A stretch of 64,000 nt of DNA from Bilifractor sp002394235. GTDB lineage: Bacteria > Bacillota > Clostridia > Lachnospirales > Lachnospiraceae. Positions within the stretch are counted from its first letter, which is position 1. Each line of letters opens with the position of its first letter. The notes beneath the pieces are model-generated. The model saw nothing but the letters and a program-made list of their open reading frames with translations. It ran no database searches and was not told where the DNA came from. This document shows, piece by piece, positions 32,533 to 41,754 of this stretch. The stretch covers positions 12,793 to 76,792 of the forward strand of contig NZ_JBQKGJ010000015.1 of the NCBI RefSeq assembly GCF_052118845.1. Direction: 5' to 3'. The translations under genes and the position numbers were made by a program.

Positions 32533-35133
32533 ATGATCAGCGAAGTGCCGCGGCGAGTTATAAATATTCTGACACCCGTCTGCGGAACATGGTGCTTTAA
32601 AATTTCGGGATGGCTTATGTTCAGAAAAATTGACCTCAAAAAATCGTTATCCTCATGTCCGGAGAAAAAAGACAGAGCACTCGGGCGATGTATTGCCGTT
32701 AACTCCCTTGTCGCACTTCTGTCCTTCCTCTGGCTGATTCTGATGAATAAAGGAGTATTTACGCTGTGCGGAGATTACAATGCGCAGGCAATTCCTTTCA
32801 GTGTCGGGATGCACAAGGCCATTCTGAACGGTCAGTCGTGGTCATGGGGAATCGACCTCGGAACTCAGACTGTCGGTGCGTACAGTTTTTACGGTCTCGG
32901 CAGCATTTCCTTCTGGATCACGATGCTGTTCCCGGTAAGCGCCACGCCGTGTGTGATGGGGTGGCTCTATATTCTGAAATATATTGCCGCGGGAATAACA
33001 TCATTCCTCTACATCCGTCAGTTCACCCGCGATGACAATTACGCCGTGATCGGATCGACGCTCTACGCGTTTTCCGGCTATCAGGCCGTAAATCTCGAAT
33101 TTTACACCTTCCACGATGTCACAATCCTCTTTCCTCTGCTCCTTCTGGAATTTGACCGGATGATGAAATCGGGAAAATGCCGTCTTCGTGACGGAAAGCC
33201 TTTCATCCTTGTGACGGCACTTTCCTGCCTCAACAGCTATTTTTTCTTTGTCGGACAGGTTGTTTTTCTGCTTCTCTACTTCTTTCTGCGATACGGAGAA
33301 AGGAATCTGAGGCTTACCCTCAGGAATCTCCTCCTCTGCGGTATTGCAGGCCTCTGGGGCGTGATGATCGCCGGAGTCCTGTTCCTCCCGAACATCCTGT
33401 TCATTTCCGGAAACAAGCGAAGCAGTATTCAGCTCCTGCTGTCACAGCTCTTCCCCGAGCCGAAAATGCTCCTGTATCTGCTCAAGGGTTTTTTGTTCCC
33501 GGGCGAGGCAATGTATGACAGCAGTGCCGTGTACAACCAGAGGTGGACATCCACCTCCGCTTACCTGCCTCTGATCGGCATGAGCGGCGTCCTTGCATAC
33601 CTGCACCAAAAGCGCAGCGACTGGCTCTCCAGAATGCTGCTCGTTCTCATAGCGGCTGCCTTTTCTCCCCTTCTGACCTCTGCGTTTCTTCTGTTCACAG
33701 AAGCCAATCAGCGCTGGTGGTATATGCTGATCCTGCTGATGGCGTCTGCATCTGCAGTTGTGCTGGAACAGCGGGCCGGAGAAAAAAACAACGACGTGCT
33801 GAAAACGGCTCTTTTCGTCAATATGGCCGTTCTTGTCGTCTATTATCTCGCGTTGAATCTCATGAAATGGAGCGACTCCGAAAAGAGCCTGGTCTGCCAC
33901 AGAGGATTCTTTTTCCTGATTTTTGCCGTGTCTCTGGCCGGCCTGCTCATCCTGCGCAGGCTTTCGTCCGGCGCACGCCATTTCTGTCTGTCCATCACCG
34001 CCTGGACTGCTGTTTTTGCCCTTCTCACCACTGCATATGTGCTTGGCTATTACCGGTTCGCAGACGGAATCCGCGAGACCTGCACGCAGAAGATACGTCT
34101 CTACAGTCAGCTTGAGCCGATTGACGACCAGTACCGTTACATCGATGAGAACATGATGCTTTATTCAGAGGGAGCATCCGGTCTGCGCATTTTCAGTTCT
34201 ACGGTTTCGGATTCCATCGTGCATTTTGACAGTCTGTTTGACTTTTACAAGCAGGCGCGCAGACTGGACAAGACCTCCTACGCCGGCCTGGCCGAGCTGT
34301 TCGGCGGCAAATACGATGTAACAACGGACCCGAAGGGGAGAACACCGCTCCGGACGTATCAGGTAAATGGAAAAAATTATTATGTTGTGGAAAGGAATGC
34401 CTGCCCGATCGGTTTTGCGGTCGATCAGGTGATCACAGAGCGTGATCTGAAGAAAATTGATGTGAGTGAAAGAGGCCTTGTTCTCCTGCGGGCAGCTGTG
34501 ATTCAGCCCGATGACCGCAAGAGTGTAAGCGATCTGGCCCCTTGTGTTTCCTATCGCGATGCGCTGGACGCCATTCAGACGGATTTGGAGACAGCCCGGA
34601 CCGCCTCCGCCGGAAACAGTCATTTAGATCCCTCCGATAATGCAGGGCTTGTCTTTGACAGCGATCAGGAGGGCTACAGTCCTTCCGGACGTGAGGCGGA
34701 TAATCTCTCAAAGAGCAGTCCGGGAAAGAAGGTTGATCTGACCGACGGCGAGCTTCAGGAAGTCGCTGCGGAACGTGTCGCCAGTGATTCCAGCCGCGCC
34801 GTGAAAAATTTCCGCAGAACCTCTGACGGATTTGTCTGTGACAGTGATTATTCCAGTGACAGTCTCGTCTATTTCTCTGTCCCGAACGACAGAGGATGGA
34901 AATCATTCATAGATGGACAGCAGACAGAGATCATCAATTCCGGCGGCATGATGCTGATCCGCGTTCCCGCCGGCGCACACAGAATCTCCTTCCGTTACAC
35001 GACCCCGGGGCTTTCCGCCGGAGCGGCGGTCAGTCTTATATCCCTGTGCGCACTGATTCTGTATGTCCTATCTGACTGGAAAAAGCGGAGAAGAGCAGCA
35101 CTGCGCCGGTCTTTTGCCTCCTGTAACCGGTAG
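32533..35133 (+). CDS. YfhO-family multi-pass membrane protein
   Basis: 866 residues with around a dozen membrane helices in the first 500, an extracellular domain (about 530-830) and a last helix near the C-terminus followed by a basic tail. An early acidic motif (CGDYNAQAIPF) fits the GT-C-like YfhO group, thought to glycosylate lipoteichoic acid or other surface polymers. The starts at 32533 and 32617 are both weak; the second (MFRKIDLKK) removes a non-hydrophobic leader and may be right. The extracellular part has a Ser/Asp-rich insertion. Confidence 0.8.
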   Translation: MISEVPRRVINILTPVCGTWCFKISGWLMFRKIDLKKSLSSCPEKKDRALGRCIAVNSLVALLSFLWLILMNKGVFTLCGDYNAQAIPFSVGMHKAILNGQSWSWGIDLGTQTVGAYSFYGLGSISFWITMLFPVSATPCVMGWLYILKYIAAGITSFLYIRQFTRDDNYAVIGSTLYAFSGYQAVNLEFYTFHDVTILFPLLLLEFDRMMKSGKCRLRDGKPFILVTALSCLNSYFFFVGQVVFLLLYFFLRYGERNLRLTLRNLLLCGIAGLWGVMIAGVLFLPNILFISGNKRSSIQLLLSQLFPEPKMLLYLLKGFLFPGEAMYDSSAVYNQRWTSTSAYLPLIGMSGVLAYLHQKRSDWLSRMLLVLIAAAFSPLLTSAFLLFTEANQRWWYMLILLMASASAVVLEQRAGEKNNDVLKTALFVNMAVLVVYYLALNLMKWSDSEKSLVCHRGFFFLIFAVSLAGLLILRRLSSGARHFCLSITAWTAVFALLTTAYVLGYYRFADGIRETCTQKIRLYSQLEPIDDQYRYIDENMMLYSEGASGLRIFSSTVSDSIVHFDSLFDFYKQARRLDKTSYAGLAELFGGKYDVTTDPKGRTPLRTYQVNGKNYYVVERNACPIGFAVDQVITERDLKKIDVSERGLVLLRAAVIQPDDRKSVSDLAPCVSYRDALDAIQTDLETARTASAGNSHLDPSDNAGLVFDSDQEGYSPSGREADNLSKSSPGKKVDLTDGELQEVAAERVASDSSRAVKNFRRTSDGFVCDSDYSSDSLVYFSVPNDRGWKSFIDGQQTEIINSGGMMLIRVPAGAHRISFRYTTPGLSAGAAVSLISLCALILYVLSDWKKRRRAALRRSFASCNR

Positions 35134-35223
35134 AGTCTCCCGGCTGTCCTTCCAGTAATCGGCAGAATCTATCGGCTTTACTTCCTGCAGCCGGCAGAAT
35201 CTTCTGGTCTGGCCTTTAGCCGG
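35132..35223. repeat. 32-bp tandem repeat at the 3' end of the YfhO-like gene
   Basis: Units at 35132, 35164 and 35196 (AGARTCT ... CGGCT ... CAG ... GGC). A related unit (GCCGGTCTTTTGCC...) lies inside the last codons of the gene, so the array seems to have grown from the coding end. Confidence 0.7.
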
Positions 35224-35262
35224 AGATCCTCTTCTTGCAGCTGTCCTTCTTCCTGCTTCACA

Positions 35263-36585
35263 TTACAGGATATACTCCAGCTGACTTTCCTTGGTCTTCA
35301 TCCCCATTTTTTCATAGAACTTCTCCGCGGAAGTGTTGCCTGCCCATACATTCAGGGTCACCTCGTAGCAGCCCATTTTTTTCGCTTCCTGCTTCACATG
35401 CTCAAAAAGCGCCTCGCCCACGTGTCTGCCCCGCGCGCTCTGATCCACGCACAGATCATCGATGAACAGTGAGGTAAATGGAACCATATTGTTGGAGAAC
35501 GGCTGCTCCCTCATCTGGCAGAATGCATAGCCAACGCAATGATCCTGCCCGTCAGCCGCCACGTAAACCGGTTTTTTGTCATCCTTCAAAATTTCTCTCA
35601 GTTCATCCACCGTGTACTTCGTCGTTCCCGGAATAAAAATATCCGGCCGGATACCGGCATGGATCTCCAGCACCTGGTTCAGCAGCCTCAGCAATGCCGG
35701 TATGTCCTTATCCTCGGCTCTTCTGATCTTCACCATTGTGTAACTATTCATCTTCCCACTTTCTCCAGTCTCTGATGCTCTGGCTGCATACACTTCCGGA
35801 CTTCTGAAAAAAATGACCACAGGCAGTACGACCGCCGCTGTCAAAACCGCATTGAACAAATTTATATTTCCGATCGGAGAATCATACAGAAAGTGGTCTG
35901 CCATAACGAGGAGAATCCAGCCGATACCCTTTCTTCTGTGGTTTCTTCCGCTGGCTCTGACAATCAGATAGAGTCCGGCTGCGGTCACTGCGGCATAGCA
36001 CCAGTGCGACCCAAGCGCGCCGGAGATTCGATCCAGTGCCGTCGGAAACGCGTCGTTTACATTTTTGAATCCGCTTTCTGTAATGTACGAGATATCTTCC
36101 TCGATCTGAAAGCCCATGCCCACGCACATTCCAATAAGAAGGTACTGTCTGAACGTTTTTCTGTTCCACACATACACCAGCAGTGCTGTTGTGCCCAGTT
36201 TCAGAAGCTCCTCTGCAATTCCCGCTTCGAGTGAGCCCATCCACGCCTCGGAATAGGAATGTCCCATCATGGATTTCATCAGATTATCAAAGCTGTCGTT
36301 CACTTCTCCGGCAAACGGACTTGTAATGAATGCTCCACAGAAAACCGCCATCAGCAGTTCCCGGCTGCTCATCTCGCCCTTTGCACCGATCTGTTTCACA
36401 AAAATCCCAAAGGGTACAATATATATCAGAAGCGGAAGAAATGCGCTGTATACCTCCAGATACTGAAGCACCTTCGTGTGACTGCTGCCCATGAAATCTG
36501 CTTCGTTGATGAGTATTCCCAACCCTGCCAGCAGAATCAGTACACCGGTCACAATCAGCTGCCGTCTCTGTTTCTTCTCATTCAT
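35263..36585 (-). CDS. PrsW-type membrane protease fused to a GNAT acetyltransferase
   Basis: 440 residues. The first ~280 are multi-pass membrane with PrsW signatures: GIAEELLKLG, FQIEEDISYI, the histidine in ALGSHWCYA and ADHFLYD. PrsW proteins are glutamate-dependent site-1 proteases of anti-sigma factors. Residues ~287-440 are a GNAT N-acetyltransferase (IRRAEDKDIPALLRLLNQ, LCVDQSARGRHVGEALFEHV, NTSAEKFYEKMGM). An internal ATG (MNSYTMVKIRR) with GGAGA and GGGAAG just upstream may give a separate acetyltransferase. The ATG overlaps or abuts the stop of the small gene upstream. Confidence 0.88.
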   Translation of the reverse strand: MNEKKQRRQLIVTGVLILLAGLGILINEADFMGSSHTKVLQYLEVYSAFLPLLIYIVPFGIFVKQIGAKGEMSSRELLMAVFCGAFITSPFAGEVNDSFDNLMKSMMGHSYSEAWMGSLEAGIAEELLKLGTTALLVYVWNRKTFRQYLLIGMCVGMGFQIEEDISYITESGFKNVNDAFPTALDRISGALGSHWCYAAVTAAGLYLIVRASGRNHRRKGIGWILLVMADHFLYDSPIGNINLFNAVLTAAVVLPVVIFFRSPEVYAARASETGESGKMNSYTMVKIRRAEDKDIPALLRLLNQVLEIHAGIRPDIFIPGTTKYTVDELREILKDDKKPVYVAADGQDHCVGYAFCQMREQPFSNNMVPFTSLFIDDLCVDQSARGRHVGEALFEHVKQEAKKMGCYEVTLNVWAGNTSAEKFYEKMGMKTKESQLEYIL

Positions 36586-36870
36586 TCAATTCTCCCCTTC
36601 ACCCGTCTCTGCAATCTCTGCCCGGAAGACCATGATGGTATCTGCGTCAGAGCAGCAGAATTCCGCGGTCCCCGCAGGCTGTCCGGGAATGCTTCCGCCG
36701 TAGCGAAGGATGTCGATATATGGGAAGGCACAGTGCATAGCCATCGGACAGATCCTCCCTCTGTCCTCGTCAAAATCAAACACCTCACCCACATGATGTC
36801 CGCGGTGGCATCCCATCTTTCCCCGTCGGTCAATCACTGTGATCCTGATCTTCGGTCGTTTCTCTGCCAT
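36586..36870 (-). CDS. Small TIGR04076-like cysteine/histidine protein
   Basis: 94 residues (KIRITVIDRRGKMGCHRGH, then GRICPMAMHCAFPYIDILRYGG, and CCSDADTIMVFRAEI). It resembles the TIGR04076 group of small proteins of unknown function often found in anaerobes; conserved Cys and His suggest metal or redox binding. GGGAGGT precedes the ATG, and the stop touches the PrsW-GNAT start, so the two are co-translated. Confidence 0.75.
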   Translation of the reverse strand: MAEKRPKIRITVIDRRGKMGCHRGHHVGEVFDFDEDRGRICPMAMHCAFPYIDILRYGGSIPGQPAGTAEFCCSDADTIMVFRAEIAETGEGEN

Positions 36871-36911
36871 ATCGTACCTCCCGGATAATTTTTTCTGTGT
36901 TGGAGAATATT

Positions 36912-37469
36912 CTAACTCCTTTTAGACCAGAAATCCACCGGCTCGTAGTCCTGCAGCTTTGCCAGAAATCCGTGATCCGCAAGTTCCCTCTGGATAATAT
37001 CCAGCGTCTCCTCGCTGTCCGCAGTCACGGTATGATAATGGTACCCGGATGTGATGCCGGACAGCGGTGAACTTTTTCCTCCGGAAAGTTCCTCCTCATA
37101 CTTTTTCACATCCAGACGCGAACGGATATGCATGGCGGCACGAATGATCCCGTACACCCTGTGATAAACGAAGACATCCTCGATTCTTCCACCGCAGTCA
37201 ACGATCAGATTCATCTCCTCGCACGCCTGCTCCGGCGTGTGACAAACCTTGAATACGCGGCTCAGCTTCGACTTTTCCTTCCGGTCAAGGACATAGCCCC
37301 GCGCGGCAGAAAGAATTGGCTGTCCCTCTGCTCTGAGCAGAGCTATGTCCTGTACGATCACCTGCCTGCTCACAGAAAATCGTCTTGCAAGCGCACCTCC
37401 GGAAACCTGCCCTTCGTTTTTTTTCAAAATATCCAGAATAGCCTCACGGCGCTCTGTACCCGTCAACAT
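36912..37469 (-). CDS. niaR: NiaR transcriptional repressor of NAD synthesis
   Basis: 185 residues: an N-terminal winged helix (RREAILDILKKNEGQVSG, LARRFSVSRQVIVQDIALLR) and a C-terminal 3H domain with the expected histidines (KVCHTPEQ, VFVYHRVYG, SGYHYHTVTAD). Family members bind nicotinate and repress de novo NAD genes. nadC, nadB and nadA lie just beyond, and a strong dyad covers their divergent promoters. AGGTG precedes the ATG. Confidence 0.92.
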   Translation of the reverse strand: MLTGTERREAILDILKKNEGQVSGGALARRFSVSRQVIVQDIALLRAEGQPILSAARGYVLDRKEKSKLSRVFKVCHTPEQACEEMNLIVDCGGRIEDVFVYHRVYGIIRAAMHIRSRLDVKKYEEELSGGKSSPLSGITSGYHYHTVTADSEETLDIIQRELADHGFLAKLQDYEPVDFWSKRS

Positions 37470-37511
37470 GTTTCACCTGCCTTACCTGCTCATTGCATAT
37501 GAGAGAGTATA

Positions 37512-37600
37512 TATCCTCTTACATCGTATCTGAAAAAATATCCTGTTCCATCGCATCTGGAAAAATATATATCCTGTTCCATTGCTTCTGAAAAAATTTT
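37512..37600. repeat. 31-bp tandem repeat, three copies
   Basis: Units at 37512, 37539 and 37570 of the type TATCCTGTTCCATCGCATCT followed by GAAAAAA, between niaR and nadC. The A/T-rich parts could carry the niaR promoter on the minus strand. Confidence 0.75.
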
Positions 37601-37661
37601 CTCGCTTCTCCGCATATAAATTGCTTCTGATCCATTCTGAAGTACAACTATCGGATCGCCG

Positions 37662-37770
37662 TTTCTGTACGTCAGAGGTTCAGACCGCATGCAGATGCCT
37701 TCAGCATGAAAAATTCCATCATCTTTGTATTTCTGTACGTCAGAGCTTCAGACTGCATGCAGATGCTTCA
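37662..37770. repeat. 41-bp direct repeat, one copy forming the nadC 3' end
   Basis: TTTCTGTACGTCAGAG ... CATGCAGATGC at 37662-37702 and 37730-37770, differing at a few bases. The second copy encodes the last residues of NadC (KHLHAV); the first is a duplicate placed downstream. Confidence 0.85.
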
Positions 37771-38602
37771 TGGAAATGTCCAGAATCGGAGCGGAGTGTG
37801 TCAGTGCGCCGCTCGATATGTAATTGACTCCGAGATCCGTCAGCGAAGCGATTTTCTCCCGGGTCACATTGCCTGAAACCTCAACCTCAGCTCTTCCGGC
37901 AATGATCCGCATTGCCTCAGCCATGAGATCGTGACTCATATTATCAAGCATAATAATATCAGCGCCGGCATCGACAGCCTCCCGGACCTGATCCAGATTC
38001 TCCACCTCAATCTCGATCTTCCGCACAAAAGGCGCATAGGCGCGGGCCATCTCAACAGCCTGTCTGACGCCTCCCGCTGCGCCGATATGATTATCCTTCA
38101 GAAGAACGCCATCTGACAGGTTATACCTGTGATTGTGACCTCCTCCCACGCGAACCGCGTATTTTTCGAAGATACGGTTGTTCGGCGTGGTTTTCCGTGT
38201 GTCGAGAAGCCAGATATCCGTGCCCTCAAGAAGTGCAGCGGTCTGACGGGTACAGGTCGCGATACCACTCATTCTCTGAAGATAATTAAGGGCCGTCCGT
38301 TCGCCGGAAAGCAGCACGCGGATATCTCCCCGCACCTTCGCCATCTGCATTCCCTCTCTCACCTCGTCCCCATCCCGAACGAAGAATTCCACCTCAGTCT
38401 TCGGGTCCAGAAGCGTGAACACCCGCTCAAAAACGGGAAGTCCGCAGATGATTCCCTTCTCCTTCGCAATCAGATCCACCTCTCCGATCTTTGCCTCCGG
38501 CATCACACAGTTGGTGCTGACATCCTCGCTTGTGATATCCTCTCTGAGCGCGCTCTCGATCAGCGGATCGACCTGCAGTTTCATTGTAATCGGATCCAAC
38601 AT
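37748..38602 (-). CDS. nadC: Nicotinate-nucleotide pyrophosphorylase (quinolinate phosphoribosyltransferase)
   Basis: 284 residues from ATG at 38602, chosen because GGAGG precedes it (a reading from 38632 has none). Motifs: ALREDITSEDVS, LSGERTALNYLQRMSGIAT, LDTRKTTPNNR, VGGGHNHRYNL and the TIM-barrel EVENLDQVREAV. It converts quinolinate and PRPP to nicotinate mononucleotide. It follows nadB on the same strand across a 316-base gap. Confidence 0.97.
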   Translation of the reverse strand: MLDPITMKLQVDPLIESALREDITSEDVSTNCVMPEAKIGEVDLIAKEKGIICGLPVFERVFTLLDPKTEVEFFVRDGDEVREGMQMAKVRGDIRVLLSGERTALNYLQRMSGIATCTRQTAALLEGTDIWLLDTRKTTPNNRIFEKYAVRVGGGHNHRYNLSDGVLLKDNHIGAAGGVRQAVEMARAYAPFVRKIEIEVENLDQVREAVDAGADIIMLDNMSHDLMAEAMRIIAGRAEVEVSGNVTREKIASLTDLGVNYISSGALTHSAPILDISMKHLHAV

Positions 38603-38767
38603 TTCCTTTTCCTCCACTATTGACTGTCGCACAATAATGTCATATCCCCGTGCCGCACCGTTTTCACTGCCGTATTATAGAATTTTACTCCATGCTCAAT
38701 GCTTTTGCAATTTCATCCACAGGATATGTATGTGCTTTTCACCTACTCAATTCTTCGTAGGATTGGC

Positions 38768-38838
38768 TTCATCCGTATAACTATATTCATTCGCATGACC
38801 GGGTTCATTCATATTAACCGGTTTCATCTGTACAACAC
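38768..38838. repeat. 18-bp degenerate tandem repeat, four copies
   Basis: Units beginning TTCAT at 38768, 38786, 38804 and 38822. It lies in the nadB-nadC gap (38603-38918), where I see no other gene; a possible TATAAT-like box on the minus strand near 38680 may drive nadC but has no clear partner hexamer. Confidence 0.6.
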
Positions 38839-38918
38839 AGCATCTGCACCGCCATGCGCCTCATCGACTCGCGCGGCAATTTCTGCAACGGTATACGACG
38901 CATCACCTGGTACGGCAA

Positions 38919-40304
38919 TTATACGGCTTCCGCTCCAGGTTCCGCTGCGAACTTGTCACGATAAGCGATCCTGACGGAAGAGGGTCCTCCCTCCGCTTCA
39001 ATCTCCTTCCGGATCATGGCTGCGTAACGCCTCTCAACAGACAACGGATCCCGGTATTCCGCAAGGGATACATCCGGCATACTGTCACGGATTCCCTCGT
39101 AGTCATTCATCATGTCCCGCGCAGCCCGCTTTGCAAAGACAAGGGACTCCAGAAGAGAATTGGATGCCAGCCTGTTTTTTCCGTGAACTCCGTTGCAGGC
39201 ACATTCTCCGACCGCATAGAGATGCGGCATACTCGTCCCGGATTCATGGTTCACCTTTACCCCGCCCATGAAATAATGCTGTGCCGGAACCACCGGTATG
39301 CATTCCTTCGTCACGTCATAGCCGTTCTCCGCGCAATGCTGAACAATATTCGGAAAATGACGGAGGAGTTCTTCATGGGGAATCGTCCTGAGATCCTCCC
39401 AGACAAACTTCGTCCCGTCTTTTTTCATCTGCTTCAGAATCTCCTGTGTCAGAAGATCCCGCGGAAGAAGCTCATTCGTAAAGCGCTGCATATTCTTCCC
39501 ATAGAGCTTCGCTCCCTCGCCGCGGACAGATTCAGAAATCAGGAAGCTCCGGTCCTCCTCGTGTCCCGAGTAAAAGGTTGTCGGATGCACCTGGATATAG
39601 TTCACATGCTCCGTCTCAATGCCATGCTTCAGCGCAATTGCAACCGCATCGCCCGTCAGCTGACGGAAATTCGTCGAATGACTGTAGAGCCCGCCGATAC
39701 CGCCCGTCGCAAAGATTGTGTAATCTGCCTCAATGATCCCCAGTTTTCCGTCCGGATAGCGAACGACCGCGCCCCGGCATCTGCCCGCCGCGTCTTCCTT
39801 CTGATGCCCTGATGCACCATGGGGATCGTCGTCTGTTACAATATCCACCATGGTTGTATACTCCATCATCGTCACATTCGGCAGGCGGCGCACTGCCTCC
39901 ATGAGATGGCTCGTAATTTCCTTTCCCGTGATATCCTCATGGAACAGGATACGCTTCCGGCTGTGAGCGCCCTCTCTCGTGAACGCCAGAGCTCCATTCT
40001 CATCCCTGGCGAAACGGACTCCGTATCCGATCAGATCACGAATCACATCCTGAGATGAACGGATCATGATATCCACTGATACCGGATCGTTCTCGTTATG
40101 TCCCGCCCGCATCGTATCCTCAAAATACGACTGATAATCTGCCTCATCGCGTAGCATGCAGATTCCGCCCTGCGCCAGATAGGAATCGCTGCTTTCAAAA
40201 TCCGCCTTTGTTATGAGCATTACCTTCCGGTTCTCCGGAACCTGCAGTGCAAAATACAGGGCTGCGCAGCCACTGCCGACGATCAGTATGTCTGTCTTCT
40301 TCAT
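38919..40304 (-). CDS. nadB: L-aspartate oxidase
   Basis: 461 residues of the succinate-dehydrogenase/fumarate-reductase flavoprotein family: FAD loop DILIVGSGCAALYFAL, SDSYLAQGGI, a central GAHSRKRILFHEDITGKE, and VKVNHESGTSMPHLYAVGECA near the C-terminus. It forms iminoaspartate for NadA, with fumarate a likely electron acceptor in an anaerobe. It is shorter than the ~540-residue E. coli enzyme, lacking part of the C-terminal helical domain. Its promoter (40361-40389) overlaps the probable NiaR site. Confidence 0.95.
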   Translation of the reverse strand: MKKTDILIVGSGCAALYFALQVPENRKVMLITKADFESSDSYLAQGGICMLRDEADYQSYFEDTMRAGHNENDPVSVDIMIRSSQDVIRDLIGYGVRFARDENGALAFTREGAHSRKRILFHEDITGKEITSHLMEAVRRLPNVTMMEYTTMVDIVTDDDPHGASGHQKEDAAGRCRGAVVRYPDGKLGIIEADYTIFATGGIGGLYSHSTNFRQLTGDAVAIALKHGIETEHVNYIQVHPTTFYSGHEEDRSFLISESVRGEGAKLYGKNMQRFTNELLPRDLLTQEILKQMKKDGTKFVWEDLRTIPHEELLRHFPNIVQHCAENGYDVTKECIPVVPAQHYFMGGVKVNHESGTSMPHLYAVGECACNGVHGKNRLASNSLLESLVFAKRAARDMMNDYEGIRDSMPDVSLAEYRDPLSVERRYAAMIRKEIEAEGGPSSVRIAYRDKFAAEPGAEAV

Positions 40305-40360
40305 AGTCTCTTCTTTCTGCGGCAGTCAGCCGCGATTCTCTGTCAAACTATTCGCAGAGG

Positions 40361-40389
40361 AGTATAGCACTTGATTTTACACATGACAA
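40361..40389 (-). promoter_or_regulatory. nadB-nadC promoter
   Basis: Minus strand TTGTCA (40384-40389), 17 bases, TATACT (40361-40366). Its -35 hexamer is the left arm of the dyad at 40384-40415. Confidence 0.85.
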
Positions 40390-40415
40390 GTCATATATTT
40401 ACATATGTCTTGACA
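40384..40415. promoter_or_regulatory. Probable NiaR operator between divergent nad promoters
   Basis: A 32-bp near-palindrome beginning TGACAAGTCATAT and ending ATATGTCTTGACA. Each half is itself a small dyad (ATGAC-AA-GTCAT and TGTC-TT-GACA). It covers the -35 hexamers of both divergent promoters, so one bound repressor would shut off both. Confidence 0.75.
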
Positions 40416-40437
40416 CATTTTCAGATCGTGTTATACT
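40410..40437 (+). promoter_or_regulatory. nadA promoter
   Basis: TTGACA (40410-40415), 16 bases, TATACT (40432-40437). The transcript would have a leader of about 340 bases that includes the palindromic element at 40511-40762. Confidence 0.82.
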
Positions 40438-40510
40438 TGCGGGCAGGAAACTTCCCTGACTTGTAACTTCAGAAAACTATAAAGCTTAAAGCTTCAAGAA
40501 GGACTGTGGC

Positions 40511-40762
40511 GAGCAAGCTCCCCGTGGGCAAAGAACATTGCGACTGGACTTATACAGTACACCTCGTACGATAAGTCGTGACACATACTGTATAAGCTAC
40601 GGATTGCTCCGTGCTTCGCACTCCCGCAATCCTACAGGTATTCGGATTTCGCGCGTTCGCGCTTCATCCTCATACCTGTTGCCTTCGAAATCGCATACAG
40701 TCTCTTACACACGCTTCGCGCGTGACGATCCTGTCTGCGTTTTCAAAGAGCTTATACAGTAT
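40511..40762. mobile_element. MITE-like palindromic element in the nadA leader
   Basis: Exact 14-bp inverted repeats ATACTGTATAAGCT (40585-40598) and AGCTTATACAGTAT (40749-40762) enclose 150 bp with small hairpins. On its left (40511-40584) is a conserved segment shared with 18030-18200, itself palindromic (CTTATACAGTA ... TACTGTATAAG, with ACGATAAGTCGT inside). No open frame. It was probably inserted between the nadA promoter and gene. Confidence 0.8.
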
Positions 40763-40785
40763 ATTAATGAGAAAGGATAGTTATC

Positions 40786-41703
40786 ATGACAACGAGAGAA
40801 ATGCAGGACAGGATTATAGAATTGAAGCGCGAAAAGGATGTCTGTATTCTGGCACACGCGTACCAGAGTCATGATATCTGGGAGGTAGCAGATTTCATCG
40901 GCGACTCCTATGGTCTGAGTGTGCAGGCAGCAAAAGCGCCGCAAAGCACTCTTCTGATGTGCGGAGTCCGTTTTATGGCAGAGACCTGTAAGATACTTTC
41001 TCCGGACAAAAAAGTCCTGCTGGCGAATCCGATGGCCGGCTGCCCCATGGCGATGCAGATGAACCGCGACCAGGCTCTCCAGCTGAAAGCTGCGAATCCC
41101 GGACTTCCTCTCGTAGCCTATATAAACACCACAGCCAGTTTGAAAACAGTCTGTGATGTCGTCGTCACCTCGTCATCCGCTGTGAAGATCATTGGGCGCA
41201 TGCCTGAAAAGGAAATGCTTTTCATTCCGGACTGCAACCTGGGCGGATGGATTGCCGAACAGCTCCCGGACAAAAAACTGCATATGATTCAGGGCGGCTG
41301 CCCGACTCACATGCGAATGACCAGACAGGATGTGCTGGCCGCCCGCGCCGCACACCCGAAGGCTCTGCTTCTGGTTCATCCTGAATGCCGGAAGGAGGTC
41401 GTGGATCTCGCCGACTACGTCGGCAGCACTACCGGCATCATGAAATATGCCGAATCCTCCGATGCCAATGAATTCATCATCGGTACAGAGAGCAGCATAG
41501 TCTCGCACCTGCAGTTTTCCTGTCCCGAAAAGCGTTTCTATCTGCTCTCAAAGCAATGTGTCTGCCACAACATGAAGATGACCACTCTTCCGGATGTGCT
41601 CCATGCCGTCGAAGGAATCGGCGGTGACGAAATTACTCTCACTGCTCAGACCATCCGCAATGCACGGAAATGCATCGATCACATGATCGAGCTGGGCGGC
41701 TGA
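40786..41703 (+). CDS. nadA: Quinolinate synthase
   Basis: 305 residues, typical length. Three repeated NadA units, with iron-sulfur ligands expected in LLMCGVRFMAETCKIL, VHPECRKEV and KQCVCHNMKM; CPTHMRM and GTESSIVSHL are also conserved. It condenses iminoaspartate with dihydroxyacetone phosphate to quinolinate with an oxygen-sensitive 4Fe-4S cluster. AAAGGA precedes the ATG. Confidence 0.96.
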   Translation: MTTREMQDRIIELKREKDVCILAHAYQSHDIWEVADFIGDSYGLSVQAAKAPQSTLLMCGVRFMAETCKILSPDKKVLLANPMAGCPMAMQMNRDQALQLKAANPGLPLVAYINTTASLKTVCDVVVTSSSAVKIIGRMPEKEMLFIPDCNLGGWIAEQLPDKKLHMIQGGCPTHMRMTRQDVLAARAAHPKALLLVHPECRKEVVDLADYVGSTTGIMKYAESSDANEFIIGTESSIVSHLQFSCPEKRFYLLSKQCVCHNMKMTTLPDVLHAVEGIGGDEITLTAQTIRNARKCIDHMIELGG

Positions 41704-41754
41704 AGAAGCGTGAAAACTTCATGCTCGATCCGGGCGGCTCAATCCGCCCGGACA

